A stretch of 64,000 nt of DNA from NCBI RefSeq assembly GCF_019711615.1, contig NZ_JAIGNS010000001.1:620001-684000 (forward strand). Reading direction: 5' to 3'. Numbering within the stretch: position 1 is the stretch's first letter; the number at the start of each line of letters is the position of its first letter. The notes beneath the pieces were generated by a model. The model ran no database searches. It was not told where the DNA came from and saw only the letters and a list, made by a program, of their open reading frames with translations. This document shows, piece by piece, positions 9,295-16,962 of this stretch. The position numbers and the translations under genes were made by a program. The stretch comes from Qipengyuania intermedia. GTDB taxonomy: Bacteria; Pseudomonadota; Alphaproteobacteria; Sphingomonadales; Sphingomonadaceae.

Positions 9295-9666
9295 TCAAAG
9301 CTCGTCGCAGAAGCTCTTGTAGGCCTTGTCGTCCATCAGCCCTTCGAGTTGGGACTTGTCGGAAACGGTCATGCGGAAGAACCACCCGTCTTCCTCGGGC
9401 GAGGTGTTGACCAGCGCCGGATCGTCTTCGAGCGCGGCATTGGCTTCCGTCACTTCGCCGCTGATCGGCGCGTAGACGTCGCTCGCGGCCTTGACGCTTT
9501 CGACCACGGCAGCGTCCTTGCCTTTTTCCAGCATCGTGCCGCTTTCAGGCAGTTCGACGAACACGATGTCGCCAAGCTGACCCTGCGCATAATCGGTGAT
9601 GCCGACAGTGGCGGTGTCGCCTTCCAGGTCGATCCATTCGTGTTCTTCGGTGAAATAACGAGCCAT
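9295..9666 (-). CDS. gcvH: Glycine cleavage system H protein
   Basis: 123 residues. Lipoyl carrier of the glycine cleavage complex. The lipoylated Lys lies in [10 protein letters not shown]; the family start [12 protein letters not shown] and the Gly-rich [12 protein letters not shown] are present. I chose ATG 9666 rather than the in-frame GTG at 9675 because it matches the family N-terminus and has a GAGGGAAG Shine-Dalgarno about ten bases upstream. It starts 5 bp after the gcvT stop. Confidence 0.95.
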   Translation of the reverse strand: MARYFTEEHEWIDLEGDTATVGITDYAQGQLGDIVFVELPESGTMLEKGKDAAVVESVKAASDVYAPISGEVTEANAALEDDPALVNTSPEEDGWFFRMTVSDKSQLEGLMDDKAYKSFCDEL

Positions 9667-9671
9667 CAGTC

Positions 9672-10859
9672 TCACTTCCCTCTGTGATAGCGGTGGGGGA
9701 CGAAGGGCATGGTCGTGACCTTCGCGGGCAGTCTCTTGTTACGAACCTCCACCTCGACCTCGGTTCCCGGTTCGATATGGCTTTTTTCAAGGTAGCCCAT
9801 CGCGATCGGGTGTCCGAGCGAGGGTGAAAAGCCGCCGCTGGTGATGCGGCCGATTTCGGTATCGCCGTCGAAAACCTTGGCCCCTTCGCGGGCAGGCAGG
9901 CGCCCTTCGAAAGTCAGCCCGACACGCTTGCGTGCGGGGCCGGAGTTGAAGACGTCCATGACCTTTTCATGGCCCATCCAGCCGCCGTCCTCGCGGCGGC
10001 GCTTTGTCAGCGCAAAGCCGAGATCGGCCGAGACGGGATCGGTTTCGGTCGTGATGTCGTGGCCATAGAGCGGCAAGCCAGCTTCCAGGCGCAGGCTGTC
10101 GCGCGCGCCCAAGCCACAGGGGCGAACCTCGATTTCAGCACAAAGGCGATCGCACAGGCTCTCGGCGAATTCGGCAGGGACCGAAATTTCGAAGCCGTCT
10201 TCGCCGGTATAGCCCGCGCGCGTGATGCGCAGCGGCCATTCGCCGAAATCGTGGACCACGCTTTCCATGAAGATCATGTCTTCGATAGTGTTGCGCATGA
10301 CGCGGTTGAGCGCGGTGGCAGCGTTGGGGCCTTGCAGGGCGACCAGCGCATGCTCGTCCATGTGGGTCAACGTGACTTCGTCGGGCAGGTGCTCGCGAAG
10401 ATGGGCGATATCGTCCCACTTCATCGCGCCGTTGACGACGAGGTAATAGGCCGGGTCGCCCCAATGCCCTTCGGTGCCAGCTTCTTCGTCGGCCTCGATC
10501 CACGGTGTGGCATTGGTGACCATAAGGTCATCGAGGATTCCGCCGTCCTCGTCGATGAGGAGCGAATAGCGCACCTTGCCGGGCTTCAGCGTAGTGATCG
10601 CGCCGGGCAGCAGCTTTTCGAGTTCCGCGGCGACGTTTTCGCCGGTCAGCATCAGCTGGCCCATGTGGCTGACGTCGAACAGGCCCGCTTGACTGCGCGT
10701 CCATTCATGTTCGGCAACGATCCCGCCACCTGATTCCGCCGAATACTGGATCGGCATTTCATAGCCCGCGAACGGCACCATGCGCGCGCCCTTGCGGCGA
10801 TGCCAGGCATCCAGCGGCAGCTGTTCGATTTCCTGCGGTGTGTCGGTATTATCGCTCAA
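9672..10859 (-). CDS. gcvT: Aminomethyltransferase (glycine cleavage T protein)
   Basis: 395 residues from TTG 10859. Transfers the C1 unit from aminomethyl-lipoyl GcvH to THF, making 5,10-methylene-THF and ammonia. Conserved features: [25 protein letters not shown] near the N-terminus, [44 protein letters not shown] and a C-terminal barrel ([31 protein letters not shown]). The TTG is preferred because AAGGGA lies six bases upstream and the protein would begin with a typical Ser-Asp; ATG 10883, eight codons earlier, is the alternative. Any longer start would run into the riboswitch. First gene of the gcv operon. Confidence 0.93.
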   Translation of the reverse strand: MSDNTDTPQEIEQLPLDAWHRRKGARMVPFAGYEMPIQYSAESGGGIVAEHEWTRSQAGLFDVSHMGQLMLTGENVAAELEKLLPGAITTLKPGKVRYSLLIDEDGGILDDLMVTNATPWIEADEEAGTEGHWGDPAYYLVVNGAMKWDDIAHLREHLPDEVTLTHMDEHALVALQGPNAATALNRVMRNTIEDMIFMESVVHDFGEWPLRITRAGYTGEDGFEISVPAEFAESLCDRLCAEIEVRPCGLGARDSLRLEAGLPLYGHDITTETDPVSADLGFALTKRRREDGGWMGHEKVMDVFNSGPARKRVGLTFEGRLPAREGAKVFDGDTEIGRITSGGFSPSLGHPIAMGYLEKSHIEPGTEVEVEVRNKRLPAKVTTMPFVPHRYHRGK

Positions 10860-10914
10860 GACGCATCCCTTGGTGGCAAGCATGGAAGCGCCGCGAACGG
10901 CGCTGAAACAACCC

Positions 10915-11115
10915 ATGCCCCCTCTGTCGGGAAACCTGAGAGACTGGCGCGCAAATGAGCACGCGTACCCCTTCGGTGGTCCGCCGCGGCTGCGACAAAC
11001 GCTTTCCAGAGTGTCGATGGCAGCGCACGGTCCCTTGGCCTGAGAGTTTCCGGGGCGGTTGCTCCTTCGGCGCCGGGCGGGTGTCCCCCGCACAGGCTCT
11101 CCCATGCGCGCCTGC
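10915..11115 (-). promoter_or_regulatory. Tandem glycine riboswitch upstream of gcvT
   Basis: Read on the minus strand, two glycine aptamers lie in series. Aptamer 1 (about 11115-11020) has GGGAGAG, a GCCGAAGGAGCAA core and AAACTCTCAGGCCAAGGGAC. Its closing stem is a clean 8-bp helix, GCGCATGG (11109-11102) with CCGTGCGC (11030-11023), one G-U pair. Aptamer 2 (about 11012-10920) has ACCGAAGGGGTA and TCTCTCAGGT followed by CGACAGAGG; CTCTG (11011-11007) pairs with CAGAG (10926-10922). The spacer is short, as in classical tandem glycine switches that turn on gcvTHP when glycine is abundant. About 55 bases separate aptamer 2 from the gcvT start. The expression platform is not obvious; no U-tract is seen, so translational control is likely. 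Confidence 0.9.
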
Positions 11116-11170
11116 CGCAGAATCGCTCCTGCAGCCGACGGTTCAGCCCTGCGCGATCACGGCGCTGCGG

Positions 11171-13783
11171 TCAATCCAGATTGGGCCGCAACCAGCGCTC
11201 TGCGGTCGCAATATCCACACCGCGGCGCGCGGCGTAATCTTCCAGTTGGTCGCGACCAATGCGTGCAACGCCGAAATACTGGCTTTCCGGATGTCCGAAG
11301 TAGAAACCGCTGACCGCTGCCGTAGGATACATGGCGAAGTTTTCCGTCAGGGTCAGGCCGGTGTGCTTTTCCGCGTCGAGCAGGTCGAACAGGACGGGCT
11401 TCAGGCTGTGGTCGGGACAGGCCGGATACCCCGGCGCAGGGCGAATACCGCGGTACTCTTCCTTTATCAGCGCCGTATTGGTCAGCTGTTCCTGCGGCGC
11501 ATAGCCCCACAGGTCGGTGCGCGTGAACTGGTGTAGACGCTCAGCAAAGGCTTCCGCGAAACGGTCGGCCAGTGCCTTGAGCAGGATGTCGGAGTAGTCG
11601 TCCTTATCCTCGAGGAAGCGCTTGGAATGCGGCTCTATCCCGTGGATGCCGACGGCGAACCCGCCGATCCAGTCGCCCGCCGGGTCAATGAAATCGGCCA
11701 GGCACATATTGGCGCGGTCGCGCGACTTCTTCACCTGCTGGCGCAGGAACGGCAGGACCACGTGCTCTTCGCGATCAACGCGGTGGATGGTGACATCGTC
11801 CCCGTCGCGTGCGCAGGGCCAGAACCCTGCAACGCCCTTCGCGGTCAGCCACTTTTCCTCGACGATCCGGTCGAGCATGGCGTTGGCATCATCGAACAGC
11901 TGCTGGGCAGTTTCGCCGACCACATCATCAGTCAGGATTGCCGGATAATTCCCGTGCAATTCCCACGCCCGGAAGAAGGGAGTCCAGTCGATATATTCGC
12001 GCAGGTCCGCGAGGTCCCAATCATCGAAGGGATGGATTCCCGGCCTTAGTGGCGGCGCCGCCTTGTCAGACAGGAAGGCGTCGTAAAAATTCGCTCGTGC
12101 CTCTTCGATCGGGAGCAGGACACTCTGACCTTTGCCAGCCCGCGCATCGCGTACCTTCTGGTAGTCGGCGGCTGTCGTATCCACGAATTCGTCGCGCTGG
12201 GTGTCGGATAGCAGGCGGCTGGCAACGCCAACCGCGCGGCTCGCGTCGAGCACGTGGATAACGGGCCCGTCATAAGCCGGATCGATGCGTAGCGCCGTGT
12301 GGACCTTGCTGGTGGTCGCGCCGCCGATCAGCAGCGGCATCGTCATTTCCTCGCGCTGCATTTCCTCTGCCACGGTGACCATCTCGTCCAGCGAAGGCGT
12401 GATGAGACCCGACAGTCCGATCATGTCGGCCTTCTCGTCCCGGGCAGTCTGGAGGATCGTGGACCACGGCACCATGACGCCGAGATCGATGACCTCGTAG
12501 CCGTTGCATTGCAGAACCACGCCGACGATATTCTTTCCGATATCGTGGACGTCACCCTTTACGGTGGCCATCACGATCTTGCCCTTGGACTGGTCGGCAA
12601 GGCCGGACGCTTCCTTTTCGGCTTCGATAAAGGGAATGAGGTGGGCGACGGCCTTTTTCATCACGCGTGCGGATTTCACCACCTGCGGCAGGAACATCTT
12701 GCCGCTGCCGAACAGGTCGCCGACCACGTTCATGCCGTCCATCAGCGGGCCTTCGATCACCTCGATCGGGCGGTCGAACTGCTGGCGCGCCTCTTCGGTA
12801 TCACTGACTACATGCGCATCGATACCCTTGACGAGCGCGTGCTCGAGGCGGCGCGCCACGTCCCAGCCGCGCCATTCCTCTGCGGCTTTCTCGTCGGCCG
12901 CAGTCTTGCCCTTGTAGCTTTCGGCAAGGTCGATCAGCCGCTCTGTGGCGCCCTCGCGGCGCATGAGGATAACGTCCTCGCACGCTTCGCGCAGTTCGGG
13001 GTCGATCTGGTCATAGACGTCGAGCTGGCCCGCATTGACGATGGCCATATCGAGCCCGGCGGGGATCGCGTGATAGAGGAAGACCGAGTGCATCGCTCGG
13101 CGCACGGTTTCATTGCCGCGGAAGCTGAAGGACAGGTTCGATAGGCCCCCGCTGGTCTTGGCATGCGGGCAACGCTGCTTGATCTCGCGCACCGCCTCGA
13201 TGAAATCGAGCCCGTAGCGGTCGTGCTCCTCGATACCGGTCGCCACGGCGAAAATGTTCGGATCGAAGATGATGTCTTCCGCGGGAAAGCCGATCCCGGC
13301 CAGCAGGTCGTAAGCCCGCGCACAGATTTCGACCTTGCGCTCTTTCGTGTCGGCCTGACCGGTCTCGTCGAAGGCCATCACGACAACGGCCGCACCGTAA
13401 TCCATGCAGATGCGTGCGTGTTCGAGGAAAGCCTCTTCGCCTTCCTTCATGCTGATCGAATTGACGATCGGCTTGCCCGAAACGCATTTCAGGCCCGCCT
13501 CGATCACTTCGAATTTCGAACTGTCGATCATGACCGGAACGCGCGCGATATCCGGCTCGGCGGCGATCAGCTTGAGGAACGTCGTCATCGCCTTTTCGGC
13601 GTCCAGCAGGCCTTCGTCCATGTTGACGTCGATTATCTGCGCGCCGTTCTCGACCTGCTGGCGGGCGACTTCGACGGCGGCGTCGTAATCGTCCGCCATG
13701 ATCAGCTTCTTGAACCGGGCCGAACCGGTCACATTGGTGCGTTCGCCGATATTGACGAAGCGGGCGGTTGTGAGGTCACTCAT
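11171..13783 (-). CDS. metH: Methionine synthase, cobalamin-dependent: folate, B12 and reactivation domains
   Basis: 870 residues, against about 1,230 for single-chain MetH. It holds every MetH module except the homocysteine-binding one. Pterin/folate domain at 1-270 ([35 protein letters not shown]), cap domain about 300-395 ([19 protein letters not shown]), B12 domain with the cobalt ligand His413 in [10 protein letters not shown], and SAM-binding reactivation domain from about 560 ([16 protein letters not shown] to [15 protein letters not shown]). The missing module is the preceding gene, whose stop overlaps this ATG by one base. Together they methylate homocysteine with 5-methyl-THF. Terminal gene of the operon; gcvT's leader starts about 55 bp downstream. 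Confidence 0.95.
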   Translation of the reverse strand: MSDLTTARFVNIGERTNVTGSARFKKLIMADDYDAAVEVARQQVENGAQIIDVNMDEGLLDAEKAMTTFLKLIAAEPDIARVPVMIDSSKFEVIEAGLKCVSGKPIVNSISMKEGEEAFLEHARICMDYGAAVVVMAFDETGQADTKERKVEICARAYDLLAGIGFPAEDIIFDPNIFAVATGIEEHDRYGLDFIEAVREIKQRCPHAKTSGGLSNLSFSFRGNETVRRAMHSVFLYHAIPAGLDMAIVNAGQLDVYDQIDPELREACEDVILMRREGATERLIDLAESYKGKTAADEKAAEEWRGWDVARRLEHALVKGIDAHVVSDTEEARQQFDRPIEVIEGPLMDGMNVVGDLFGSGKMFLPQVVKSARVMKKAVAHLIPFIEAEKEASGLADQSKGKIVMATVKGDVHDIGKNIVGVVLQCNGYEVIDLGVMVPWSTILQTARDEKADMIGLSGLITPSLDEMVTVAEEMQREEMTMPLLIGGATTSKVHTALRIDPAYDGPVIHVLDASRAVGVASRLLSDTQRDEFVDTTAADYQKVRDARAGKGQSVLLPIEEARANFYDAFLSDKAAPPLRPGIHPFDDWDLADLREYIDWTPFFRAWELHGNYPAILTDDVVGETAQQLFDDANAMLDRIVEEKWLTAKGVAGFWPCARDGDDVTIHRVDREEHVVLPFLRQQVKKSRDRANMCLADFIDPAGDWIGGFAVGIHGIEPHSKRFLEDKDDYSDILLKALADRFAEAFAERLHQFTRTDLWGYAPQEQLTNTALIKEEYRGIRPAPGYPACPDHSLKPVLFDLLDAEKHTGLTLTENFAMYPTAAVSGFYFGHPESQYFGVARIGRDQLEDYAARRGVDIATAERWLRPNLD

Positions 13784-14823
13784 CAGGCGGCAATCGTGAA
13801 AGGTTCAAGTCCGGCGAGACGCATTTCCGGCTCGCGCGACGGGACTGCGCGCGGTCTCAGGCCTTCGACGGCCCGCGCCATCGCCGCGATATGCTCCGGC
13901 GTGGAACCGCAGCAACCGCCCAGCGCATTGATGCGGCGATTTTCCGCCCACACGCGGGTCAGCGCGGCGGTCGTCTCCGGCACTTCGTCATATTCGCCGA
14001 GATCGTTCGGCAAGCCCGCATTGGGATAGGCCATCAGATAGGTATCCGCGATATCGGACAGGATCTGGACGTGGGGCCGCAATTGCTCCGCGCCGAAGCT
14101 GCAATTGAGGCCGATTGTCAAAGGCTTGGCGTGACGCACCGTGTGCCAGAACGCCTCCACCGTGTGGCCGGAAAGGTTGCGGCCCGAAAGGTCGGTCAGG
14201 GTGAGCGAGATCATCAGGGGGATGTCCTGGCCGAGCTCGCGCTCCAGCTGCTTCACCGCCATGATCGCAGCCTTGCAATTGAGCGTATCGAAGACCGTCT
14301 CGACCAGGATGAAATCGGCCCCGCCCTCGATCAGCGCCGCGCATTGTTCGCGGTAGACGTCGACGATCTCGTCGAAGCTCACTTCGCGAAAGCCCGGATC
14401 TTCGACGTCGGGCGAAAGGGACAGGGTCTTGTTGGTCGGACCCACCGCCCCCGCGACAAAACGCTGCACGCCGTCCTCACGCGCATCTACTGCCTCACGG
14501 ATGATGCGCGCGGCTGAAACATTGATCTCCCGCACCAGCGCTTCTGCACCATAATCCGCCTGGCTGATCCGGTTGGCGTTGAAGGTGTTGGTTGCAAGGA
14601 TGTGCGCGCCTGCATCGATGTAGCTGTCGCAAATTTTGCGGATCACCTGCGGCTGGGTTAGGTTCACAAGGTCGTTATTGCCCTTCTGGTCCTGCGCCAG
14701 AGCGGTGCCGGCCGCATAGTCTTCGGGCGCAAGATTGGCCCGCTGTATCTCGGTGCCGTACGGGCCGTCCTTGACCAGGATACGCTTTGCAGCGGCGGCG
14801 ATGAAATCGTCTCTCTTGGACAT
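13783..14823 (-). CDS. Homocysteine S-methyltransferase subunit of split MetH
   Basis: 346 residues matching the N-terminal homocysteine-binding barrel of MetH. Zinc-ligand motifs are intact: NCSFG and [10 protein letters not shown]. Other family segments: [12 protein letters not shown] (GAMGT equivalent), [31 protein letters not shown] and [19 protein letters not shown] 14823 ([16 protein letters not shown]) is chosen over longer frames because it lies directly after metF (2-base gap) and fits the family. It must work with the 870-residue protein encoded next; the split looks genuine, with no frameshift remnants joining the two frames. Confidence 0.93.
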   Translation of the reverse strand: MSKRDDFIAAAAKRILVKDGPYGTEIQRANLAPEDYAAGTALAQDQKGNNDLVNLTQPQVIRKICDSYIDAGAHILATNTFNANRISQADYGAEALVREINVSAARIIREAVDAREDGVQRFVAGAVGPTNKTLSLSPDVEDPGFREVSFDEIVDVYREQCAALIEGGADFILVETVFDTLNCKAAIMAVKQLERELGQDIPLMISLTLTDLSGRNLSGHTVEAFWHTVRHAKPLTIGLNCSFGAEQLRPHVQILSDIADTYLMAYPNAGLPNDLGEYDEVPETTAALTRVWAENRRINALGGCCGSTPEHIAAMARAVEGLRPRAVPSREPEMRLAGLEPFTIAA

Positions 14824-14825
14824 TG

Positions 14826-15746
14826 TCAGACCTTCGGGCGCAGGCCGAGCATATGGCAGATCGCGTAGCTCAGCTCTGCGCGGTTGAGGGTGTAGAAATG
14901 AAACTGGCGAACGCCGCCGGCATAGAGGCGGCGGCACATTTCAGCGGCGATCGTGGCCGAAACCAGCTGCCGGGCATCGGGCTTCTCGTCGAGTCCGGCA
15001 AATAGTCCTTCCATCCAGTCCGGAATGCCGGTTCCGCACAGGCCGCTCATGCGCTGGACCGCGCCGAAGCTCAGCACCGGCATGATCCCTGGCACTATCT
15101 CGCCCTCGATCCCGGCGGCGACGGCCTTGTCGCGAAAATCGAAGAAACATTCGGGCTCGAAAAAGAATTGCGTGATTGCGCGGGTCGCCCCCGCATCGAA
15201 CTTACGCTTCAGATTGTCGAGGTCGGCCTGGCGATCGGGCGAATCCGGATGAACTTCGGGATAAGCTGCCACCGAAATTTCGAAGTCGGCTACGCGTTTG
15301 AGGCCCGCGATCAATTCTACCGCATTGGCATAGCCACCGGGGTGGGGCTTGTAGGCGGCCCCGCCTTCCGGCGGGTCGCCGCGCAGGGCGACGATGTGGC
15401 GGACGCCCTCTTCCCAATATTCGCGCGCCACCGCGTCTACTTCCTCGCGGGTCGCGTTGACGCAGGTCAGATGGGCGGCCGCAGGCATGGAGGTTTCGTT
15501 GACGATCCGGCGAACTGCGGCATGCGTACGCTCGCGGGTGGAGCCGCCCGCGCCATAGGTGACCGACACGAAACGCGGCGACAGTGGGGCAAGCGTCTCG
15601 ACGCTCTCCCACAAGGTCTGCGCCATTTTGTCGCTCTTGGGCGGAAAGAATTCGAAGCTGACCTCGATGTCACCGGCAAGTCCGGAGAAAAGCGGCGTCT
15701 CGAGGGCGCGCTGCGCTTCGCGCATCTGGTCGAGTGTCGGGCTCAC
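14826..15746 (-). CDS. metF: Methylenetetrahydrofolate reductase
   Basis: 306 residues from GTG 15746. Reduces 5,10-methylene-THF to 5-methyl-THF with NAD(P)H and FAD, supplying MetH. Motifs: VSFEFFPPKSDKM (catalytic Glu), PRFVSVTYGAGGSTRERT, AAAHLTCVNATREEV, HIVALRGDPPEGG and RAITQFFFEPECFF. The GTG start is supported by AAGGAA six bases upstream and by a GTGA overlap with the stop of the upstream regulator gene. The longer ATG at 15788 would lie wholly inside that gene. Confidence 0.95.
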   Translation of the reverse strand: MSPTLDQMREAQRALETPLFSGLAGDIEVSFEFFPPKSDKMAQTLWESVETLAPLSPRFVSVTYGAGGSTRERTHAAVRRIVNETSMPAAAHLTCVNATREEVDAVAREYWEEGVRHIVALRGDPPEGGAAYKPHPGGYANAVELIAGLKRVADFEISVAAYPEVHPDSPDRQADLDNLKRKFDAGATRAITQFFFEPECFFDFRDKAVAAGIEGEIVPGIMPVLSFGAVQRMSGLCGTGIPDWMEGLFAGLDEKPDARQLVSATIAAEMCRRLYAGGVRQFHFYTLNRAELSYAICHMLGLRPKV

Positions 15747-16702
15747 ATTGCTTTCCTTGCTGGGGCCGCGATGCGGCGTGCGACCCATATTTTCACGGCG
15801 AGTTCCCCATCCTCAAGCGCGACGGGCTGGTCCGGATCGTAACCGGCCTCGGCGAGCAGGCCTGCCATGTGATCGTCGGCGAAGCCAAGGCGGGCGTGCG
15901 CATGCCGCTCGCGCAACTCCTCGCGGTGATGCGCGGCGAAGTCGACAATCGCGATCCGGCCGCCTTCGCGCGTCACGCGCGCCGCTTCGGTCAAAACGAG
16001 GCTGGGATCGTTCGCAAAGTGCAGGACCTGGTGGAACATCACCGTATCGAAGCTGTCCGCCGGGAACGGAAGCGAGGCGAAGTCTCCCTGCATCAGTTCC
16101 ACCCTGTCGGCAGGCAGGTGCTGGAGTTTCGCCCGTGCCACCCGCAGCATTGCCAGGCTCTTGTCCAAGGCGACGATGTGGTCCGCTCGTTGCGCGAAGA
16201 GTTCGGCCATGCGTCCCGTCCCGGTTCCGATGTCGAGCAGCCGCCCCAGTCGCCCGTCGCCCAAGGCGGATCGCAGGGCGCTTTCAACCTCGTCGTCGGA
16301 GGAATGCAGGCGGCGGAGTTCATCCCAGTCGTGGGCATGATCGGCGAAATATTGCTCTGCCTGCTGTTCGCGGGCGGACCGAATTTCCGAAAGCTTGCGC
16401 CGGTCGGCCGCGCAAAGACCTGCAAACTCTTCGTCGACCCGCTCTGCCTGGCAAAGCAAATCGAGGATCTCGTTTCCCAAAGGGGCATCGCCGCGAGCGC
16501 GCAGGAAGATCCAGCTCCCTTCGCGCCTACGCTCGGCTAACCCGGCATCGCACAGGATCCCAATATGGCGGGACACGCGTGGCTGGCTCTGCCCCAGCAC
16601 CTGCGCGACTTCACCTACGGCGAGTTCCATCGAGCCCAGAAGACGCAGGATGCGCATCCGGGTCGGATCAGAAAGGGCACGGAAGATTGCTTCGGTCCGC
16701 AT
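15743..16702 (-). CDS. ArsR-family regulator fused to a SAM-dependent methyltransferase domain (SahR-like)
   Basis: 319 residues. Residues 1-75 form an ArsR winged helix (FRALSDPTRMRILRLLG, VGEVAQVLGQSQPRVSRHIGIL, LAERRREGSWIFLRA). Residues about 140-260 are a class I methyltransferase fold with the SAM motif LLDIGTGTGRMAEL, then ALDKSLAML and MQGDFASLPFPADSFD. No metal-binding Cys cluster is seen. It heads a metF-metH operon, so the methyltransferase-like domain probably senses SAM or S-adenosylhomocysteine; proteobacterial SahR is the closest known model, and that identification is my inference. A strong palindrome lies 9 bp upstream of the ATG, fitting autoregulation. A plain methyltransferase role cannot be excluded. 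Confidence 0.82.
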   Translation of the reverse strand: MRTEAIFRALSDPTRMRILRLLGSMELAVGEVAQVLGQSQPRVSRHIGILCDAGLAERRREGSWIFLRARGDAPLGNEILDLLCQAERVDEEFAGLCAADRRKLSEIRSAREQQAEQYFADHAHDWDELRRLHSSDDEVESALRSALGDGRLGRLLDIGTGTGRMAELFAQRADHIVALDKSLAMLRVARAKLQHLPADRVELMQGDFASLPFPADSFDTVMFHQVLHFANDPSLVLTEAARVTREGGRIAIVDFAAHHREELRERHAHARLGFADDHMAGLLAEAGYDPDQPVALEDGELAVKIWVARRIAAPARKAM

Positions 16703-16710
16703 TGGAGCAA

Positions 16711-16751
16711 CATATAAAGATATTTTTATATGTGTAAATCGCGCGCGTCAA
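16711..16751 (-). promoter_or_regulatory. Palindromic operator overlapping the promoter of the regulator-metF-metH operon
   Basis: Positions 16711-16732 are a near-perfect 22-base palindrome; the halves CATATAAAGAT and ATTTTTATATG match at 10 of 11 positions. It begins 9 bases from the ATG of the ArsR-methyltransferase gene. On the minus strand a -35-like TTGACG (16751-16746) and a -10-like TATAAA (16730-16725) lie 15 bases apart, so the palindrome overlaps the -10 region, where a repressor would block initiation. The site is an AT island in a G+C-rich region. I recall an ATAAAGAT-type palindrome for SahR, but could not check it. Confidence 0.7.
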
Positions 16752-16884
16752 TTTTGATGAGCCGAGTGCCTGGGGCGATGAAACGCACTTCGCGCTAACT
16801 CTTAATTTACCACTGTTCGCCACAATTTTCTCCTGAATTTCCAGCGCCGCCATGTCTTGGACGGCCGCACCTTCGGGAGGATCG

Positions 16885-16962
16885 ATGCCCAAGCGTTTTC
16901 AGCCCTGGCCCCGGCCGGTGCGGCAGCCCCTTACGGGCTGGACAGAAAGCGTAGCGCCATGA
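16885..16962 (+). CDS. Possible 25-residue leader peptide coupled to the GH3-like gene
   Basis: A short frame, MPKRFQPWPRPVRQPLTGW plus six residues, starts at ATG 16885 behind the best Shine-Dalgarno in the area (GGGAGG, four bases upstream). Its TGA (16960-16962) overlaps the ATG 16959 of the GH3-like gene (ATGA). The GH3 start itself has no good ribosome site, so translation may be coupled. The peptide is basic and rich in Pro and Trp. Alternatively the frame is chance. No conservation evidence is available here. Confidence 0.35.
   Translation: MPKRFQPWPRPVRQPLTGWTESVAP

Noticed and set aside
10860-11105. Upstream in-frame extension of gcvT through the leader
   Set aside because: Lies on top of the tandem glycine riboswitch and adds no family-like sequence; TTG 10859 has the ribosome site.
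11100-11170. Cobalamin riboswitch linked to metH
   Set aside because: No B12-box-like sequence found near either metH gene; control appears to lie at the operon head with the palindrome.
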